A stretch of 64,000 bases of DNA from Megaleporinus macrocephalus (GCA_021613375.1 CM038727.1:3575587-3639586); one strand, 5' to 3'; counted from the stretch's first letter, positions 1 through 13,129 are shown. Made by a program: numbers and translations. Notes: generated by a model from the sequence alone, not told the origin.

Positions 1-1888
1 CAGCTACAGAGGTTAGTGGAGAGTCGGCTGTGTGTGTAGTGTTACTGCAGCTACAGAGGTTAGTGTCGAGTCGGCTGTGTGTGTGTAGTGTTACTGCTAC
101 AGAGGTTAGTGTAGAGTCGGCTGTGTGTGTGTAGTGTTACTGCTACAGAGGTTAGTGTAGAGTCGGCTGTGTGTGTGTAGTGTTACTGCTACAGAGGTTA
201 GTGTAGAGTCGGCTGTGTGTGTGTAGTGTTACTGCTACAGAGGTTAGTGTAGAGTCGGCTGTGTGTGTGTAGTGTTACTGCTACAGAGGTTAGTGTAGAG
301 TCGGCTGTGTGTGTGTAGTGTTACTGCTACAGAGGTTAGTGGAGAGTCGGCTGTGTGTGTGTAGTGTTACTGCTACAGAGGTTAGTGTAGAGTCGGCTGT
401 GTGTGTGTAGTGTTACTGCTACAGAGGTTAGTGTAGAGTCGGCTGTGTGTGTAGTGTTACTGCTGCTACAGAGGTTAGTGTAGAGTCGGCTGTGTGTGTG
501 TAGTGTTACTGCTACAGAGGTTAGTGTAGAGTCGGCTGTGTGTGTGTAGTGTTACTGCTACAGAGGTTAGTGTAGAGTCGGCTGTGTGTGTAGTGTTACT
601 GCTGCTACAGAGGTTAGTGTAGAGTCGGCTGTGTGTGTGTAGTGTTACTGCTGCTACAGAGGTTAGTGGAGAGTCGGCTGTGTGTGTGTAGTGTTACTGC
701 TACAGAGGTTAGTGTAGAGTCGGCTGTGTGTGTGTAGTGTTACTGCTACAGAGGTTAGTGGAGAGTCGGCTGTGTGTGTGTAGTGTTACTGCTACAGAGG
801 TTAGTGTAGAGTCGGCTGTGTGTGTGTAGTGTTACTGCTACAGAGGTTAGTGTAGAGTCGGCTGTGTGTGTGTAGTGTTACTGCTACAGAGGTTAGTGTA
901 GAGTCGGCTGTGTGTGTGTAGTGTTACTGCTACAGAGGTTAGTGTAGAGTCGGCTGTGTGTGTGTAGTGTTACTGCTACAGAGGTTAGTGTAGAGTCGGC
1001 TGTGTGTGTGTAGTGTTACTGCTACAGAGGTTAGTGTAGAGTCGGCTGTGTGTGTGTAGTGTTACTGCTACAGAGGTTAGTGTAGAGTCGGCTGTGTGTG
1101 TGTAGTGTTACTGCTACAGAGGTTAGTGTAGAGTCGGCTGTGTGTGTGTAGTGTTACTGCTACAGAGGTTAGTGTAGAGTCGGCTGTGTGTGTGTAGTGT
1201 TACTGCTACAGAGGTTAGTGTAGAGTCGGCTGTGTGTCTGTAGTGTTACTGCTACAGAGGTTAGTGTAGAGTCGGCTGTGTGTGTGTAGTGTTACTGCTG
1301 CTACAGAGGTTAGTGTAGAGTCGGCTGTGTGTGTGTAGTGTTACTGCTGCTACAGAGGTTAGTGTAGAGTCGGCTGTGTGTGTGTAGTGTTACTGCTGCT
1401 ACAGAGGTTAGTGTAGAGTCGGCTGTGTGTGTGTAGTGTTACTGCTGCTACAGAGGTTAGTGGAGAGTCGGCTGTGTGTGTGTAGTGTTACTGCTACAGA
1501 GGTTAGTGTAGAGTCGGCTGTGTGTGTGTAGTGTTACTGCTACAGAGGTTAGTGTAGAGTCGGCTGTGTGTGTGTAGTGTTACTGCTACAGAGGTTAGTG
1601 TAGAGTCGGCTGTGTGTGTGTAGTGTTACTGCTACAGAGGTTAGTGTAGAGTCGGCTGTGTGTGTGTAGTGTTACTGCTGCTACAGAGGTTAGTGTAGAG
1701 TCGGCTGTGTGTGTGTAGTGTTACTGCTACAGAGGTTAGTGGAGAGTCGGCTGTGTGTGTGTAGTGTTACTGCTGCTACAGAGGTTAGTGTAGAGTCGGC
1801 TGTGTGTGTGTAGTGTTACTGCTACAGAGGTTAGTGGAGAGTCGGCTGTGTGTGTGTAGTGTTACTGCTACAGAGGTTAGTGTAGTGT
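1..1888. repeat. 46-bp minisatellite, about 40 copies
   Basis: Near-perfect head-to-tail repeats of a 46-bp unit built around CTACAGAGGTTAGTGTAGAG followed by a GTGTGTGT run. Variation is limited to TGTAGAG/TGGAGAG, the length of the GT run and an extra CTG at unit junctions. The array starts before the window, so its true length is unknown. Confidence 0.97.
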
Positions 1889-1889
1889 A

Positions 1890-2850
1890 GGCTGATCAAG
1901 TGCATTAAATGAATGAAAACACCAAACGGCAGCAGGATGGCCACCTCTGGACCTGGGCAAGACAGCCGCAGGAGCATGTGACGAGCAAACTATCTTTTGT
2001 TTTAACACCACAGGAGCTAAATTCCTCTTTCAGCTCATAATTAGATGTTACGATGTAAATACAGGTTGCCTGACAACAGATAAGAGATAAACAATGTTTA
2101 GGCTGCAAAGCAGAGGAATTCAGATACATGAGAGAGGATTAAAACTAGGGTTCCCACAGAGGGCATCACCAGCGTCTGGGCCGTTCAGCATATGGAGCAG
2201 CATACAGTCACTAAAATCAATAGATATCTTTTAATGTATAGAGTCTGCATTCGACACACGACCTCACGCACACTTAACACTGGACGCACACATTCCACAC
2301 CTCTTTAACAGCGGCTCTTGACAGATGATCTCCAAAGATAACAGCTTCGCTCCTTGTTACATACGAAACTCTATCAGCCGTATATAGTCTAACCTTATAG
2401 GACTAACTGTGATGCTAATAACTTCATCTTATTAATGATTTAAAGGTGCAGTAAGCAATTTTAATCCAATACACTTCATTGGAAAGTCCATCAGCTGTTC
2501 GTTATGTGTGCACACTGGACACAGTTCTGGATCTGTATATGGGAAATAAACAAAGAGGCTCTGCTCGAGCATCACAACACTCTTCCAGCCAATCAGCAAC
2601 AGGGGCTTTTGTTCTCATGCACAGGAAAACGAGGGGCTACGTGCTGAGCTTCATGCATTATCAAGAAGGACAGAAGGGGAAACAGCCAAAGAGCTGAAGC
2701 TGTTATAGCTGCAAAGGTTGGAGCGATGTCATATTAAACCCTATGGATTAAGAACGGGACGTCACAACAGTATTGTATCGCTGAGCCTTCAGTGAATCCC
2801 TAATGCTGCCCACTCAAGTTCATTTTAATAAACCCCCAATTCACATTCTG
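1890..2850. other. Intergenic sequence between two arrays, no gene recognised
   Basis: About 960 bp of mostly single-copy sequence. AGGTGCAGTAAGCAATTTTA near 2444 resembles the end of a dispersed fish repeat, but I could not find a matching second end. The short open frames here show no recognisable domain or splice context. Confidence 0.5.
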
Positions 2851-2860
2851 TGTTTGTTTA

Positions 2861-4640
2861 CAATGGTGGTGGTGATGGTGTTTACAGTGGTGGTGGTGAT
2901 GGTGTTTACAGTGGTGGTGGTGATGGTGTTTACAGTGGTGGTGGTGATGATGTTTACAGTGGTGGTGATGGTGTTTACAGTGGTGGTGGTGATGTTCACA
3001 GTGGTGGTGATGGTGTTTACAGTGGTGGTGATGATGGTGTTTACAGTGGTGGTGATTATGTTTACAGTGGTGGCGATGATGGTGTTTACAGTGGTGGTGG
3101 TGATTATGTTTACAATGGTGGTGATGATGGTGTTTACAGTGGTGGTGATGATGATAATGTTTACAGTGGTGGTGATGATGATAATGTTTACAGGGGTGGT
3201 GATGATGGTGTTTACAGTGGTGGTGATTATGTTTACAGTGGTGGTGATGATGGTGTTTACAGTGGTGGTGGTGATTATGTTTACAGGGGTGGTGATGATG
3301 GTGTTTACAGTGGTGGTGATGATGGTGTTTACAGTGGTGGTGATGATGGTGTTTACAGTGGTGGTGGTGATGTTCACAGTGGTGGTGATGATGGTGTTTA
3401 CAGTGGTGGTGGTGATTATGTTTACAGTGGTGGTGATGATGGTGTTTACAGTGGTGGTGATGATGATAATGTTTACAGTGGTGGTGATGATGATAATGTT
3501 TACAGGGGTGGTGATGATGGTGTTTACAGTGGTGGTGGTGATTATGTTTACAGGGGTGGTGATGATGGTGTTTACAGTGGTGGTGATGATGGTGTTTACA
3601 GTGGTGGTGGTGATTATGTTTACAGTGGTGGCGATGATTATGTTTACAGTGGTGGCGATGATTATGTTTACAGTGGTGGTGATGATTGTGTTTACAGTGG
3701 TGGTGGTGATTATGTTTACAGTGGTGGTGATGATGGTGTTTACAGTGGTGGTGATGATGGTGTTTACAGTGGTGGTGGTGTTGATGTTTACAGTGGTGGC
3801 GATAATTGTGTTTACAGTGGTGGTGGTGTTGATGTTTACAGTGGTGGCGATGATGGTGTTTACAGTGGTGGTGGTGTTGATGTTTACAGTGGTGGCGATG
3901 ATGGTGTTTACAGTAGTGGTGGTGATTGTGTTTACAGTGTTGCGGTGATGGTGTTTACAGTGGTGGTGGTGATGGTGTTTACAGTGGTGGTGATGATGAT
4001 AATGTTTACAGTGGTGGTGGTGATGATGGTGTTTACAGTGGTGGTGGTGTTGATGTTTACAGTGGTGGCGATGATGGTGTTTACAGTAGTGGTGGTGATT
4101 GTGTTTACAGTGGTGGCGGTGATGGTGTTTACAGTGGTGGTGATGAAGATGTTTACAGTGGTGGTGGTGATGATGAAGATGTTTACAGTAGTGATAGTAA
4201 TGATGTTTACAGTAGTGGTGGTGATGTTTAGGGTAGTGTTGGTGATGATGTTTACGGTAGTGGTGATGTTTACAGTAGTGGTGGTGATGATGTTTACAGT
4301 AGTGATGATGTTTACAGTAGTGGTGATGTTTACAGTGGTGGTGATGATGTTTACGGTAGTGGTGATGTTTACAGTGGTGGTGGTGATGTTTAGGGTAGTG
4401 GTGATGTTTACAGTGGTGGTGGTGATGTTCAGGGTAGTGGTGGTGATGATGTTTACAGTAGTGATGATGTTTACGGTAGTGGTGATGTTTACAGTGGTGG
4501 TGATGATGTTTACGGTAGTGGTGATGTTTACAGTGGTGGTGATGGTGTTTACAGTGCTGATAGTTATGATGTTTACAGTGGTGGTAATGTTTACAGTAGT
4601 GGTGGTGATGATGTTTACAGTAGTGATGATGTTTACGGTG
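2861..4640. repeat. 21-24-bp minisatellite, GTTTACAGTGGTGGTGAT family
   Basis: Tandem units of GTTTACAGTGGTGGTGATG with 3-bp length variation (GGT and GAT steps). Longer blocks recur: a doublet carrying GATGATGATAATG is seen near 3145 and again near 3455. The first unit reads TTTACAATGG and the last runs into GGTGATGGTAACCAGGGGTC. Both edges match the array at 31.5-35.1 kb in reverse complement. All unit variants are multiples of three, so both strands carry long meaningless open frames. Confidence 0.96.
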
Positions 4641-4720
4641 GTGGTGATGGTAACCAGGGGTCTCCATGTCTACAACACAAATATACACATTTTATTTACT
4701 ATCAGACCCACCAGTAAACA
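4641..4720 (+). repeat. Dispersed-element flank shared with the 31.5-kb array
   Basis: GGTAACCAGGGGTC, then a stretch ending in ACTATCAGACCCACCAGT, matches the reverse complement of 31441-31520 and, with an internal gap, 20500-20545. It is the unexpanded right side of the element in which the preceding array grew. Confidence 0.8.
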
Positions 4721-5600
4721 TATAGAAGTCTGGAAATACATTTTCTTTGGGGACTATTTTACAGCGTCCTGCTCGTATCCCTCCACCATGAACGGATTTC
4801 AAAGCCTAAATCTTCTCAAAATCATTATCACAACTGCTACTAACAATAAAACAATACTCCTCAATTAATTACACAATAATAGATAAATGACTCCATCACT
4901 AATACAAACAGCAAGAGTCGAACTTCACACATAAGCAGCTGCTACTATGTGCTTTCTGAGGCGAGTCAGCAGAAAAAAAACCCAAAAACGCTTCTCTGAG
5001 ACGAAGTCTCTTAATTCTCAGGACATGAAGTCATTGTCCCAAATTGCAGCAGCAGCTTTATGCCAACATGTGGGGAAAAAACAAGAGAGCGAAACGGCTG
5101 ACTCGCTCTTTCTCAAGTAAGAAGTCAGATGTAGGTTAAATACTGAGAAACCATTAGCTGGAGGTTATTGGTTCACTCGCTCCACAGCGGTTAGCCTTCT
5201 CACAGAGAACAGAGCGGAGAGGCGGAGAAGGCAAACGAGAAGGCGGAGAGAAAGAAGGGCTGATGGCGTGAAAGCGAGAGCGCGGAGAAACAAAGAGACG
5301 GGCTGAAGTCAGTTTTACAGCGTCCACTGTAAAGGTCCGAGGGCACGGTGCCTCCGTCAGCACTCTGCAGCGGGACAGAGAGACTGACTCCATCCTTCCT
5401 TCCTCTCCTCTCCCGCTGCCTGACTCTAAACTGCTAACACAGCAGCCGGACTGCACTGTGCAGAGCTGCACTCTGAAACGATCTCCTGAGCTAATCATTC
5501 ATCAGGCGACACCTCATAACGCCCACGTCTCACCTGCCCGTCAGGACCGTCAGGACCTTTTATATCAGGCTGCGGAAACTGTAACCTTCTCATTAGCTTC
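4721..5600. other. Intergenic, moderately GC-rich; possible minus-strand TATA box
   Basis: The reverse complement of 5556-5564 reads TATAAAAGG, and CAG/GTGAGA, a good donor, ends at 5534 on the minus strand. A 114-codon Ser/Arg-rich minus-strand open frame at 5154-5498 has no recognisable domain. The donor lies where a TATA-driven start would fall, so these signals do not add up to a gene model. Confidence 0.3.
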
Positions 5601-8566
5601 ACCATACTGACCACTACACCACCATACTGACCACTACACCACCGTACTAACCACTACACCACCATACTAACCACTACACCACCATACTAACCACTACACC
5701 ACCATACTGACCACTACACCACCATACTGACCACTACACCACCGTACTAACCACTACACCCACCATACTAACCACTACACCACCATACTAACCACTACAC
5801 CACCATACTAACCACTACACCACCATACTGACCACTACACCACCATACTAACCACTACACCACCATACTGACCACTACACCACCATACTAACCACTACAC
5901 CACCATACTAACCACTACACCACCATACTAACCACTACACCACCATACTGACCACTACACCACCATACTGACCACTACACCACCATACTAACCACTACAC
6001 CACCGTACTAACCACTACACCACCATACTGACCACTACACCACCATACTAACCACTACACCACCATACTAACCACTACACCACCGTACTGACCACTACAC
6101 CACCATACTGACCACTACACCACCATACTAACCACTACACCACCATACTAACCACTACACCACCATACTAACCACTACACCACCGTACTAACCACTACAC
6201 CACTATACTAACCACTACACCACCATACTAACCACTACACCACCATACTGACCACTACACCACCATACTGACCACTACACCACCATACTAACCACTTCAC
6301 CACCATACTAACCACTACACCACCGTACTAACCACTACACCACCGTACTAACCACTACACCACCGTACTAACCACTACACCACTGTACTAACCACTACAC
6401 CACCTTACTAACCACTACACCACCATACTAACCACTACACCACCATACTAACCACTACACCACCATACTGACCACTACACCACCATACTGACCACTACAC
6501 CACCATACTAACCACTACACCACCATACTAACCACTACACCACCATACTGACCACTACACCACCATACTAACCACTACACCACCATACTGACCACTACAC
6601 CACCATACTGACCACTACACCACCGTACTAACCACTACACCACCATACTGACCACTACACCACCATACTGACCACTACACCACCGTACTGACCACTACAC
6701 CACCGTACTGACCACTACACCACCATACTGACCCCCTACCCCACCATACTGACCACTACACCACCATACTAACCACTACACCACCGTACTAACCACTACA
6801 CCACCGTACTAACCACTACACCACCATACTGACCACTACACCAACCATACTAACCACTACACCACCATACTGACCACTACACCACCATACTGACCACTAC
6901 ACCACCATACTGACCCACTACACCACCATACTAACCACTACACCACCACTACACCACCATACTAACCACTACACCACCATACTGACCACTACACCACCAT
7001 ACTAACCACTACACCACCATACTAACCACTACACCACCACTACACCACCATACTAACCACTACACCACCATACTGACCACTACACCACCATACTAACCAC
7101 TACACCACCATACTAACCACTACACCACCATACTAACCACTACACCACCATACTAACCACTACACCACCATACTGACCACTACACCACCATACTGACCAC
7201 TACACCACCATACTAACCACTACACCACCATACTGACCACTACACCACCATCTAACCACTACACCACCATACTAACCACTACACCACCATACTAACCACT
7301 ACACCACCATACTGACCACTACACCACCGTACTGACCACTACACCACCATACTGACCACTACACCACCATACTAACCACTACACCACCGTACTGACCCAC
7401 TACACCACCATACTAACCACTACACCACCATACTAACCACTACACCACCATACTAACCACTACACCACCGTACTGACCACTACACCACCATACTAACCAC
7501 TACACCACCATACTGACCACTACACCACCATACTGACCACTACACCACCATACTGACCACTACACCACCATACTGACCACTACACCACCATACTAACCAC
7601 TACACCACCATACTAACCACTACACCACCATACTAACCACTACACCACCATACTAACCACTACACCACCATACTAACCACTACACCACCCGTACTGACCA
7701 CTACACCACCATACTAACCACTACACCACCGTACTAACCACTACATCACCATACTAACCACTACACCACCGTACTGACCACTACACCACCGTACTGACCA
7801 CTACACCACCATACTGACCACTACACCACCATACTGACCACTACACCACCATACTAACCACTACACCACCGTACTAACCACTACACCACCGTACTAACCA
7901 CTACACCACCGTACTAACCACTACACCACCGTACTAACCACTACACCACCATACTGACCACTACACCACCACACTAACCACTACACCACCATACTGACCA
8001 CTACACCACCATACTGACCACTACACCACCATACTGACCACTACACCACCATACTAACCACTACACCACCGTACTAACCACTACACCACCTTACTAACCT
8101 CTACACCACCATACTAACCACTACACCACCATACTGACCACTACACCACCATACTGACCACTACACCACCATACTGACCACTACACCACCATACTGACCA
8201 CTACACCACCATACTGACCACTACACCACCGTATTAACCACTACACCACCATACTGACCACTACACCACCATACTGACCACCACACCACCGTATTAACCA
8301 CTACACCACCGTACTGACCACCACACCACCGTATTAACCACTACACCACCGTACTAACCACTACACCACCATACTAACCACTACACCACCATACTAACCA
8401 CTACACCACCATACTGACCACTACACCACCAAACTAACCACTACAACACCATACTAACCACTACACCACCAAACTAACCACTACACCACCATACTAACCA
8501 CTACACCACCATACTGACCACTACACCACCAAACTAACCACTACACCACCATACTAACCACTACAC
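5601..8566. repeat. 20-bp minisatellite, about 148 copies
   Basis: Tandem ACCACTACACCACCATACTG with A/G at the last position and occasional GTACT or TTACT variants. The + strand is almost free of G, giving extreme strand asymmetry over 3 kb. A few units have single-base insertions or an extra CCACTACA (near 6948 and 7040), as expected from replication slippage. Confidence 0.98.
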
Positions 8567-8576
8567 CTGCATATTG

Positions 8577-8957
8577 TCTACATAAGGGGTGTAAGAAAAT
8601 ACTGAAATATTGAATATCGGGATATTATGTTTAGTGATACTGTATCGATTCTCAAGAATACAGTATTAATACACAGATTCCTGGCAGACAGCTAATCGTT
8701 GTGTGTTGTGTTTAAACCTCTGACCACTAGATGGCAGTGTTGTAATACATTTTCAGCTCCACTCCAACATTAACAAGCAGCACAAGGACGCAATGCTATT
8801 GTAAACATTGACAAACCTGTTGATACAGTGGTGTGTTTTAATAGTAGGATTTGATTGTAATATCACAATATATCGTGATATATTGAATCGTGAGCGCTGT
8901 ATCACCATACATACTGTATGGCCAGGTTCTTGCCAATACACAGCCCTAGTCTACATA
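8577..8957. mobile_element. hAT-like MITE copy 1 with exact 8-bp target duplication
   Basis: Element 8585-8949 (365 bp), flanked on both sides by TCTACATA. Ends are AGGGGTGTAAG and ACACAGCCCTAG, imperfect inverted repeats of hAT type. The core includes the phrase CCACTAGATGGCAGTG. There is no coding capacity. Three relatives lie at 10.3, 11.7 and 37.4 kb. Confidence 0.85.
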
Positions 8958-9185
8958 CTAAGACAGACACATTAGAAGCTGAACAGTGTGTTTGGGGTTA
9001 TTTAGATGGTGTGAAGCAGAAGCAGAGTTCTATGACTGAACTTTGGAGGTGAGTCTGAAACTGAAAGTGAGTCTCCTGTAAAGAACAGGAAGCTGTGATG
9101 AATCACCGCCTCAGCATCTCAGCAGAAAGCAGAAAAGTTAACACTGACGTGAGTATTTACTGTAAATCAGTATGACTGATAGACG
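8958..9185. other. Short intergenic spacer, nothing recognised
   Basis: Unique-looking sequence between the MITE and the next dispersed element. No exon, RNA gene or tandem repeat is visible. Confidence 0.4.
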
Positions 9186-9189
9186 ATTG

Positions 9190-9715
9190 TCCACAGTATC
9201 AGCTCCACTGACCATATAGGAGTTACACTTACAGACTGTAGTTCATCTGATTCTCTGCAGTAAGACTGATGTGGTGCTAGTGTGAGTGGATCAGAGTTTT
9301 TAAACACCTGGACTAAGAATCATCCACCAACCAGCAACATCCTGTGGGCGGCGTCCTGTGTCCACTGATGAAGGACTAGAGGAACACAAACTGTGCAGCA
9401 GCAGATGAGCTACTGTCTCTGACTTTACATCTACAAGGTGGACCAGCAAGTAGTAGGAGTGTCTAACAGAGTGGACAGTGAGTGGACACAGTGTTTAAAC
9501 ACTCCAGCAGCAGCACTGCTGTGTCTGATCCACTCACACCAGCAGAGCACTCACTAACACACCACCATCACCTCCCTAATAGCATCTGCTCTGTGGTGGT
9601 CCTGTGGGGGTCCTGATCATTAAAGAACAGAGTAATAAAGTATACAGAGAATCAGATGAACTACAGTCTGTGAGTGGAGCTCCTGTATGGTCAGTGGAGC
9701 TGATACAGTGGACGG
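9190..9715. mobile_element. Long-inverted-repeat element, copy 1
   Basis: The left end (TATCAGCTCCACTGACCATA, then GTAGTTCATCTGATTCTCTG) reappears inverted at 9640-9712 (CAGAGAATCAGATGAACTAC, then TGGTCAGTGGAGCTGATA). The middle holds AGATGAGCTACTGTCTCTGA. Related copies are at 11.45-12.18 kb and 49.1-49.8 kb. Non-coding, probably a non-autonomous DNA transposon; I cannot assign a superfamily. Confidence 0.75.
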
Positions 9716-9719
9716 TGAG

Positions 9720-10305
9720 TGTAGATATAAAAAGGTGGTGTTAATGTTATAGCTGATCAATGTGTATGTATTGTTAATTATGAAGATGATCAATGTCCTT
9801 TAACCCAGATAGTAGTGGGTTTTCAAATATACTGAAAATAGAAACAATACAAATTAATATTAGATATTAATATCAACATTAACCCCACGCTTCTTATTTT
9901 AGCTGCATCAACACACCATCACATCATACCGTATAGAACTGCTGGTGTTTTGGACAGTGTTGAGCTGACTGAGTTCTGGTGCTCTGAAGGTCAAGGCTGT
10001 TTCCATCATAAAGATGGGTTCCAGTTATCTGGAGGTATAAAGTGTTACTGGTTCAGTCTGGATGTTCTGCTGCAGCAGGATGTGGCTTCGTTACTGCAGC
10101 CATTCCACTCTGTGTAAAACACGTTATGAAGAAATTCTCACGTTGCTCAAGCCCTCTGTTAAAGAGGAGAAGCGCGAGAGTGAAAGAGGAAGGACAACAG
10201 ATCCTTCAGAATGTGTACATGTGCAGAAAGGAGAGCTCACAATGTTTATCATAAGTGTAAAAATTAGCCCAAAATACACGTTACTGAGCAAATCACATCG
10301 TCAGT
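9720..10305. other. Intergenic spacer, no gene recognised
   Basis: AT-rich single-copy sequence. Two overlapping open frames at 10042-10310 show no domain and no convincing splice context. Confidence 0.4.
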
Positions 10306-10307
10306 AC

Positions 10308-10582
10308 TAGGCGTGTAAGAAAATACTGAAATATTGAATATCGGGATATTATGTTTAGTGATACTGTATCGATTCTCACAAAACAGTATCAATACAGATT
10401 CCTGGCAGACAGTGAATCAGTGTGTGTTGTGTTTAAACCTCTGACCACTAGATGGCAGTGTTGTAATCCATTTTCAGCTCCACTCCAACATTAACAAGCA
10501 GCACAAGGGCGCAATGCTATTGTAAGCATTGACAAACCTGTTCATACAGTGGAGTGTTTTAATAGTAGGATTTGAAAAATCG

Positions 10583-10585
<3 letters not shown>
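10308..10585. mobile_element. hAT-like MITE copy 2, truncated by a TA microsatellite
   Basis: Matches copy 1 from its GTGTAAGAAAATACTGAAAT end up to the TTTTAATAGTAGGATTTGA stretch, where the homology stops at an expanded (TA)n tract. The remaining 3' part of the element is missing. Confidence 0.8.

Positions 10586-10656
<71 letters not shown>
10585..10656. repeat. (TA)n microsatellite
   Basis: About 70 bp of uninterrupted TA dinucleotides, located where the other MITE copies carry an AT-rich palindromic segment (AATATATCGTGATATATTG), which is a likely seed for the expansion. Confidence 0.95.
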
Positions 10657-10659
<3 letters not shown>

Positions 10660-10661
<2 letters not shown>

Positions 10662-11450
10662 CTTGCAGTTAATCCACTCACAAACGCATTCAGACAAATA
10701 AAACTATAAAAAGGAATCAAGAAAAATAAAAAAACATGTACTTTTACTATTATCACTATTTCACTTCACAGTAAGCACAGAAAGTGCTCTGAGGTTCCGT
10801 CTTTAAAACAGAACCACAGCAAGTTTTAGAAATCCAGAATCAAACGAAGGCCTCGAGTAAAGTGGTCCTACACGGCTGCATCCAGAACAGCTTCATGCTT
10901 GAAACTGAAGCTCTGGTTTTGTTTGGACGTGTCTGGATCTGACTGGGATTAATGGTAACCAAGAAGCCGTGCTAATTATCACTGAGCTGTTTGTTTTCAT
11001 TTGTTATGTCATTGCGTCTCTGATATCAGGGTCTTTGGGAAACTCTGGCTATGAGGATTCCTAAAGCAGTCACGTGACTCCGCTTCCCAGCTCTCAGTGT
11101 GGATCAATAAGAACCGCATTACACAGTAAAAGTCCAATTATGACCAAGTCCAGCTCACGGGACACACACCACTCAGTACTGCAGACATCTGGGGGACACC
11201 AGGACGCCGGCCGGCTATGTGTCCTCATGTAAAAACGTGTTCTGATCTGGAATGTGAGACGTTTTAATTTTGACCTGCATCATCTTTTTATTCATTCATG
11301 TGTTTTATGACTTTAACCAACAGAGCAGAGCGTGAACGTCAGTGAACCCTTTAGAATTCTCTACATTTCTGCTTAAATCTGATTTAAAAAATGATCTGAT
11401 CTACACACGTCCTAAAACCAAAACTTAGATAATATTACATGCCTTGCTTC
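10660..11450. other. Intergenic spacer, no gene recognised
   Basis: Low-complexity and single-copy sequence. I found no exon with flanking splice sites, no RNA gene and no tandem array. Confidence 0.4.
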
Positions 11451-11454
11451 AGGA

Positions 11455-12180
11455 GATGGACCACTCCCTTTGTGGTTGGGGGGGGACTGGTGGTCTCAGG
11501 ACCCCCACAGGACCACCACAGAGCAGGTACTATTAGGGAGGTGAATCATTTTCAGCACTACAGTGACACTGACACGGTGGCGGTGTGTTAGTGTGTGTGT
11601 TGTGCTGGTGTGAGCAGATCAGACACAGCAGTGCAGCTGCTCCGTGTCACAGCAACATCCAGCCATCCTGTGAACGGTACAGGTGTAAGAAAAAATAATA
11701 AATATTGAATATCAGGATATTATGTTTAGTGATACTGTATCGATTCTCACAAAACAGTATCAATACATATTCCTGGCAGACAGTGAATCAGTGTGTGTTG
11801 TGTTTAAACCTCTGACCACTAGATGGCAGTGTTGTAATCCATTTTCAGCTCCACTCCAACATTAACAAGCAGCACAAGGGCGCAATGCTATTGTAAGCAT
11901 TGATAAACCTGTTCATACAGTGGAGTGTTTTAATAGTAAGATTAAATATATATCGAGATATATTGAATCGTGACCGCTGTATCATGATACCTATTGTATC
12001 GGCCTGTTCTTGTTCAGCCCTAGTGGGCGGCGTCCTGTGTCCACTGATGAAGGACTAGAGAACACAAACTGTGCAGCAGCAGATGAGCTACTGTCTCTGA
12101 CTTTACATCTACAAGTTGGACCAGCAAGTAGTAGGAGTGTCTAACAACTGCTGTGTTCCTGATTCACTCACAACATCAGC
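11455..12180. mobile_element. Long-inverted-repeat element, copy 2, split by a nested MITE
   Basis: 11455-11670 carries the ACAGGACCACCACAGAGCAG arm, and 12024-12150 continues with GGGCGGCGTCCTGTGTCCAC and AGATGAGCTACTGTCTCTGA. The two halves join as in the 9.2-kb copy once the hAT-like insertion between them is removed. The copy is diverged and its right arm is lost. Confidence 0.75.
11671..12031. mobile_element. hAT-like MITE copy 3, nested insertion
   Basis: Element 11679-12023 with ends ACAGGTGTAAG and CAGCCCTAG. The flanking octamers TGAACGGT and TGGGCGGC agree at five positions and differ only by transitions, consistent with a decayed 8-bp target duplication. It interrupts the long-inverted-repeat element, so it is the younger of the two. 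Confidence 0.75.
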
Positions 12181-12725
12181 ACCAAAAGCCACATTAGATG
12201 TTTATCCACTTCTGTCTTCAAGCTGTACTGGAAACATCATAAATATAACACAAGCGCATACACGAACGCTACCACACCGTGGTACTCACTACTGGGAAAT
12301 GATGACTCTTTCCATGAGCCATGGGTTTCCGAGTTGGGGGGCAGCCACACATGAAGACAGCAGGACAACATCACCCAAAAATACAAAAGCAAGCATTATA
12401 GCTGCAAAGAAACCTCACACATCTCATCAGCATTGTTGTGCTGCAGTTAGTGATGTTTATAAAACATTATTTTCAGCATCTCTCTCTCTCTCTCTCATTT
12501 GCAACCCAAAGGACACAGATCCAGTGGACCGTCTTCTTCCTTAAGGAGGCAAGAATATCAACAGGCCTGAGTTTGACAGGCCTGAAGATCAGTCACATGA
12601 TCAGACTGGAAGTCATGAGGTTTAGTGTCTCAGCACTGAACTAACGTTAGTTTTCGAGACGTGTTTGAGCTTCTCAGGAGCACAGGACTCGGTTTCTGTT
12701 CTCAACGTGAGGCTTAAGGTGGCTC
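12180..12725. other. Intergenic spacer, no gene recognised
   Basis: Includes a short (CT)n run near 12480. A 142-codon + frame at 12116-12544 begins inside the long-inverted-repeat element and shows no domain, so I do not call it a gene. Confidence 0.4.
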
Positions 12726-12727
12726 GG

Positions 12728-12825
12728 TGTTCGTATCTCTCCGTTCCACCTTAAACGGTGCAGCAGTTACATTCTGGCGCCTTAACTGCTGCAGCACTTA
12801 AGGTGGTCCGGAAAGATGCGAACAC
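12728..12825. repeat. Imperfect palindrome, about 98 bp
   Basis: Arm 12728-12769 (GTGTTCGTATCTCTCCG then CCACCTTAA and GCAGCAGTTA) pairs with 12783-12825 (TAACTGCTGCAGCACTTAAG then GATGCGAACAC). Possibly a small fold-back transposon relic. Confidence 0.65.
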
Positions 12826-13129
12826 GACGCTGGCATACTTTGTACGCGAAATAAGCACTCGTTCCTAAGAAATTCACCACAAAGCACAAGTGTATCTGTT
12901 CTGTCAGGCTGAACAAACATAGTTAGCAACTAAAAAATTGTTAGCAACCAAGCTAAACAACTCCCTCCGCGGCTCCACAGCCAAGTGCTAAAGTTGTCAT
13001 GCAGCTTTTTCACACCTAACCCACCTTAATAAAGAATTCTGACCACGACTGTTAGTTTCCAGTGACATTATTAACTGCAAAGCACTCCAGAAGTGAGCAA
13101 ATGTTAGAATAGAGTTAGCTGGAGTGCTA

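Noticed and set aside
1..1888. Possible CRISPR-like array
   Set aside because: Units are contiguous near-identical repeats with no unique spacers, in a vertebrate-type genome; a minisatellite.
2803..4868. Overlapping 381-, 615- and 672-codon frames
   Set aside because: Several frames and both strands are open over the same array; repeat artefact, not protein genes.
5154..5498. 114-codon minus-strand frame near a TATA-like box
   Set aside because: Ser/Arg-rich without a domain. The nearby donor and TATA-like sequence are spaced so that they contradict each other. Kept only as a note on the spacer.
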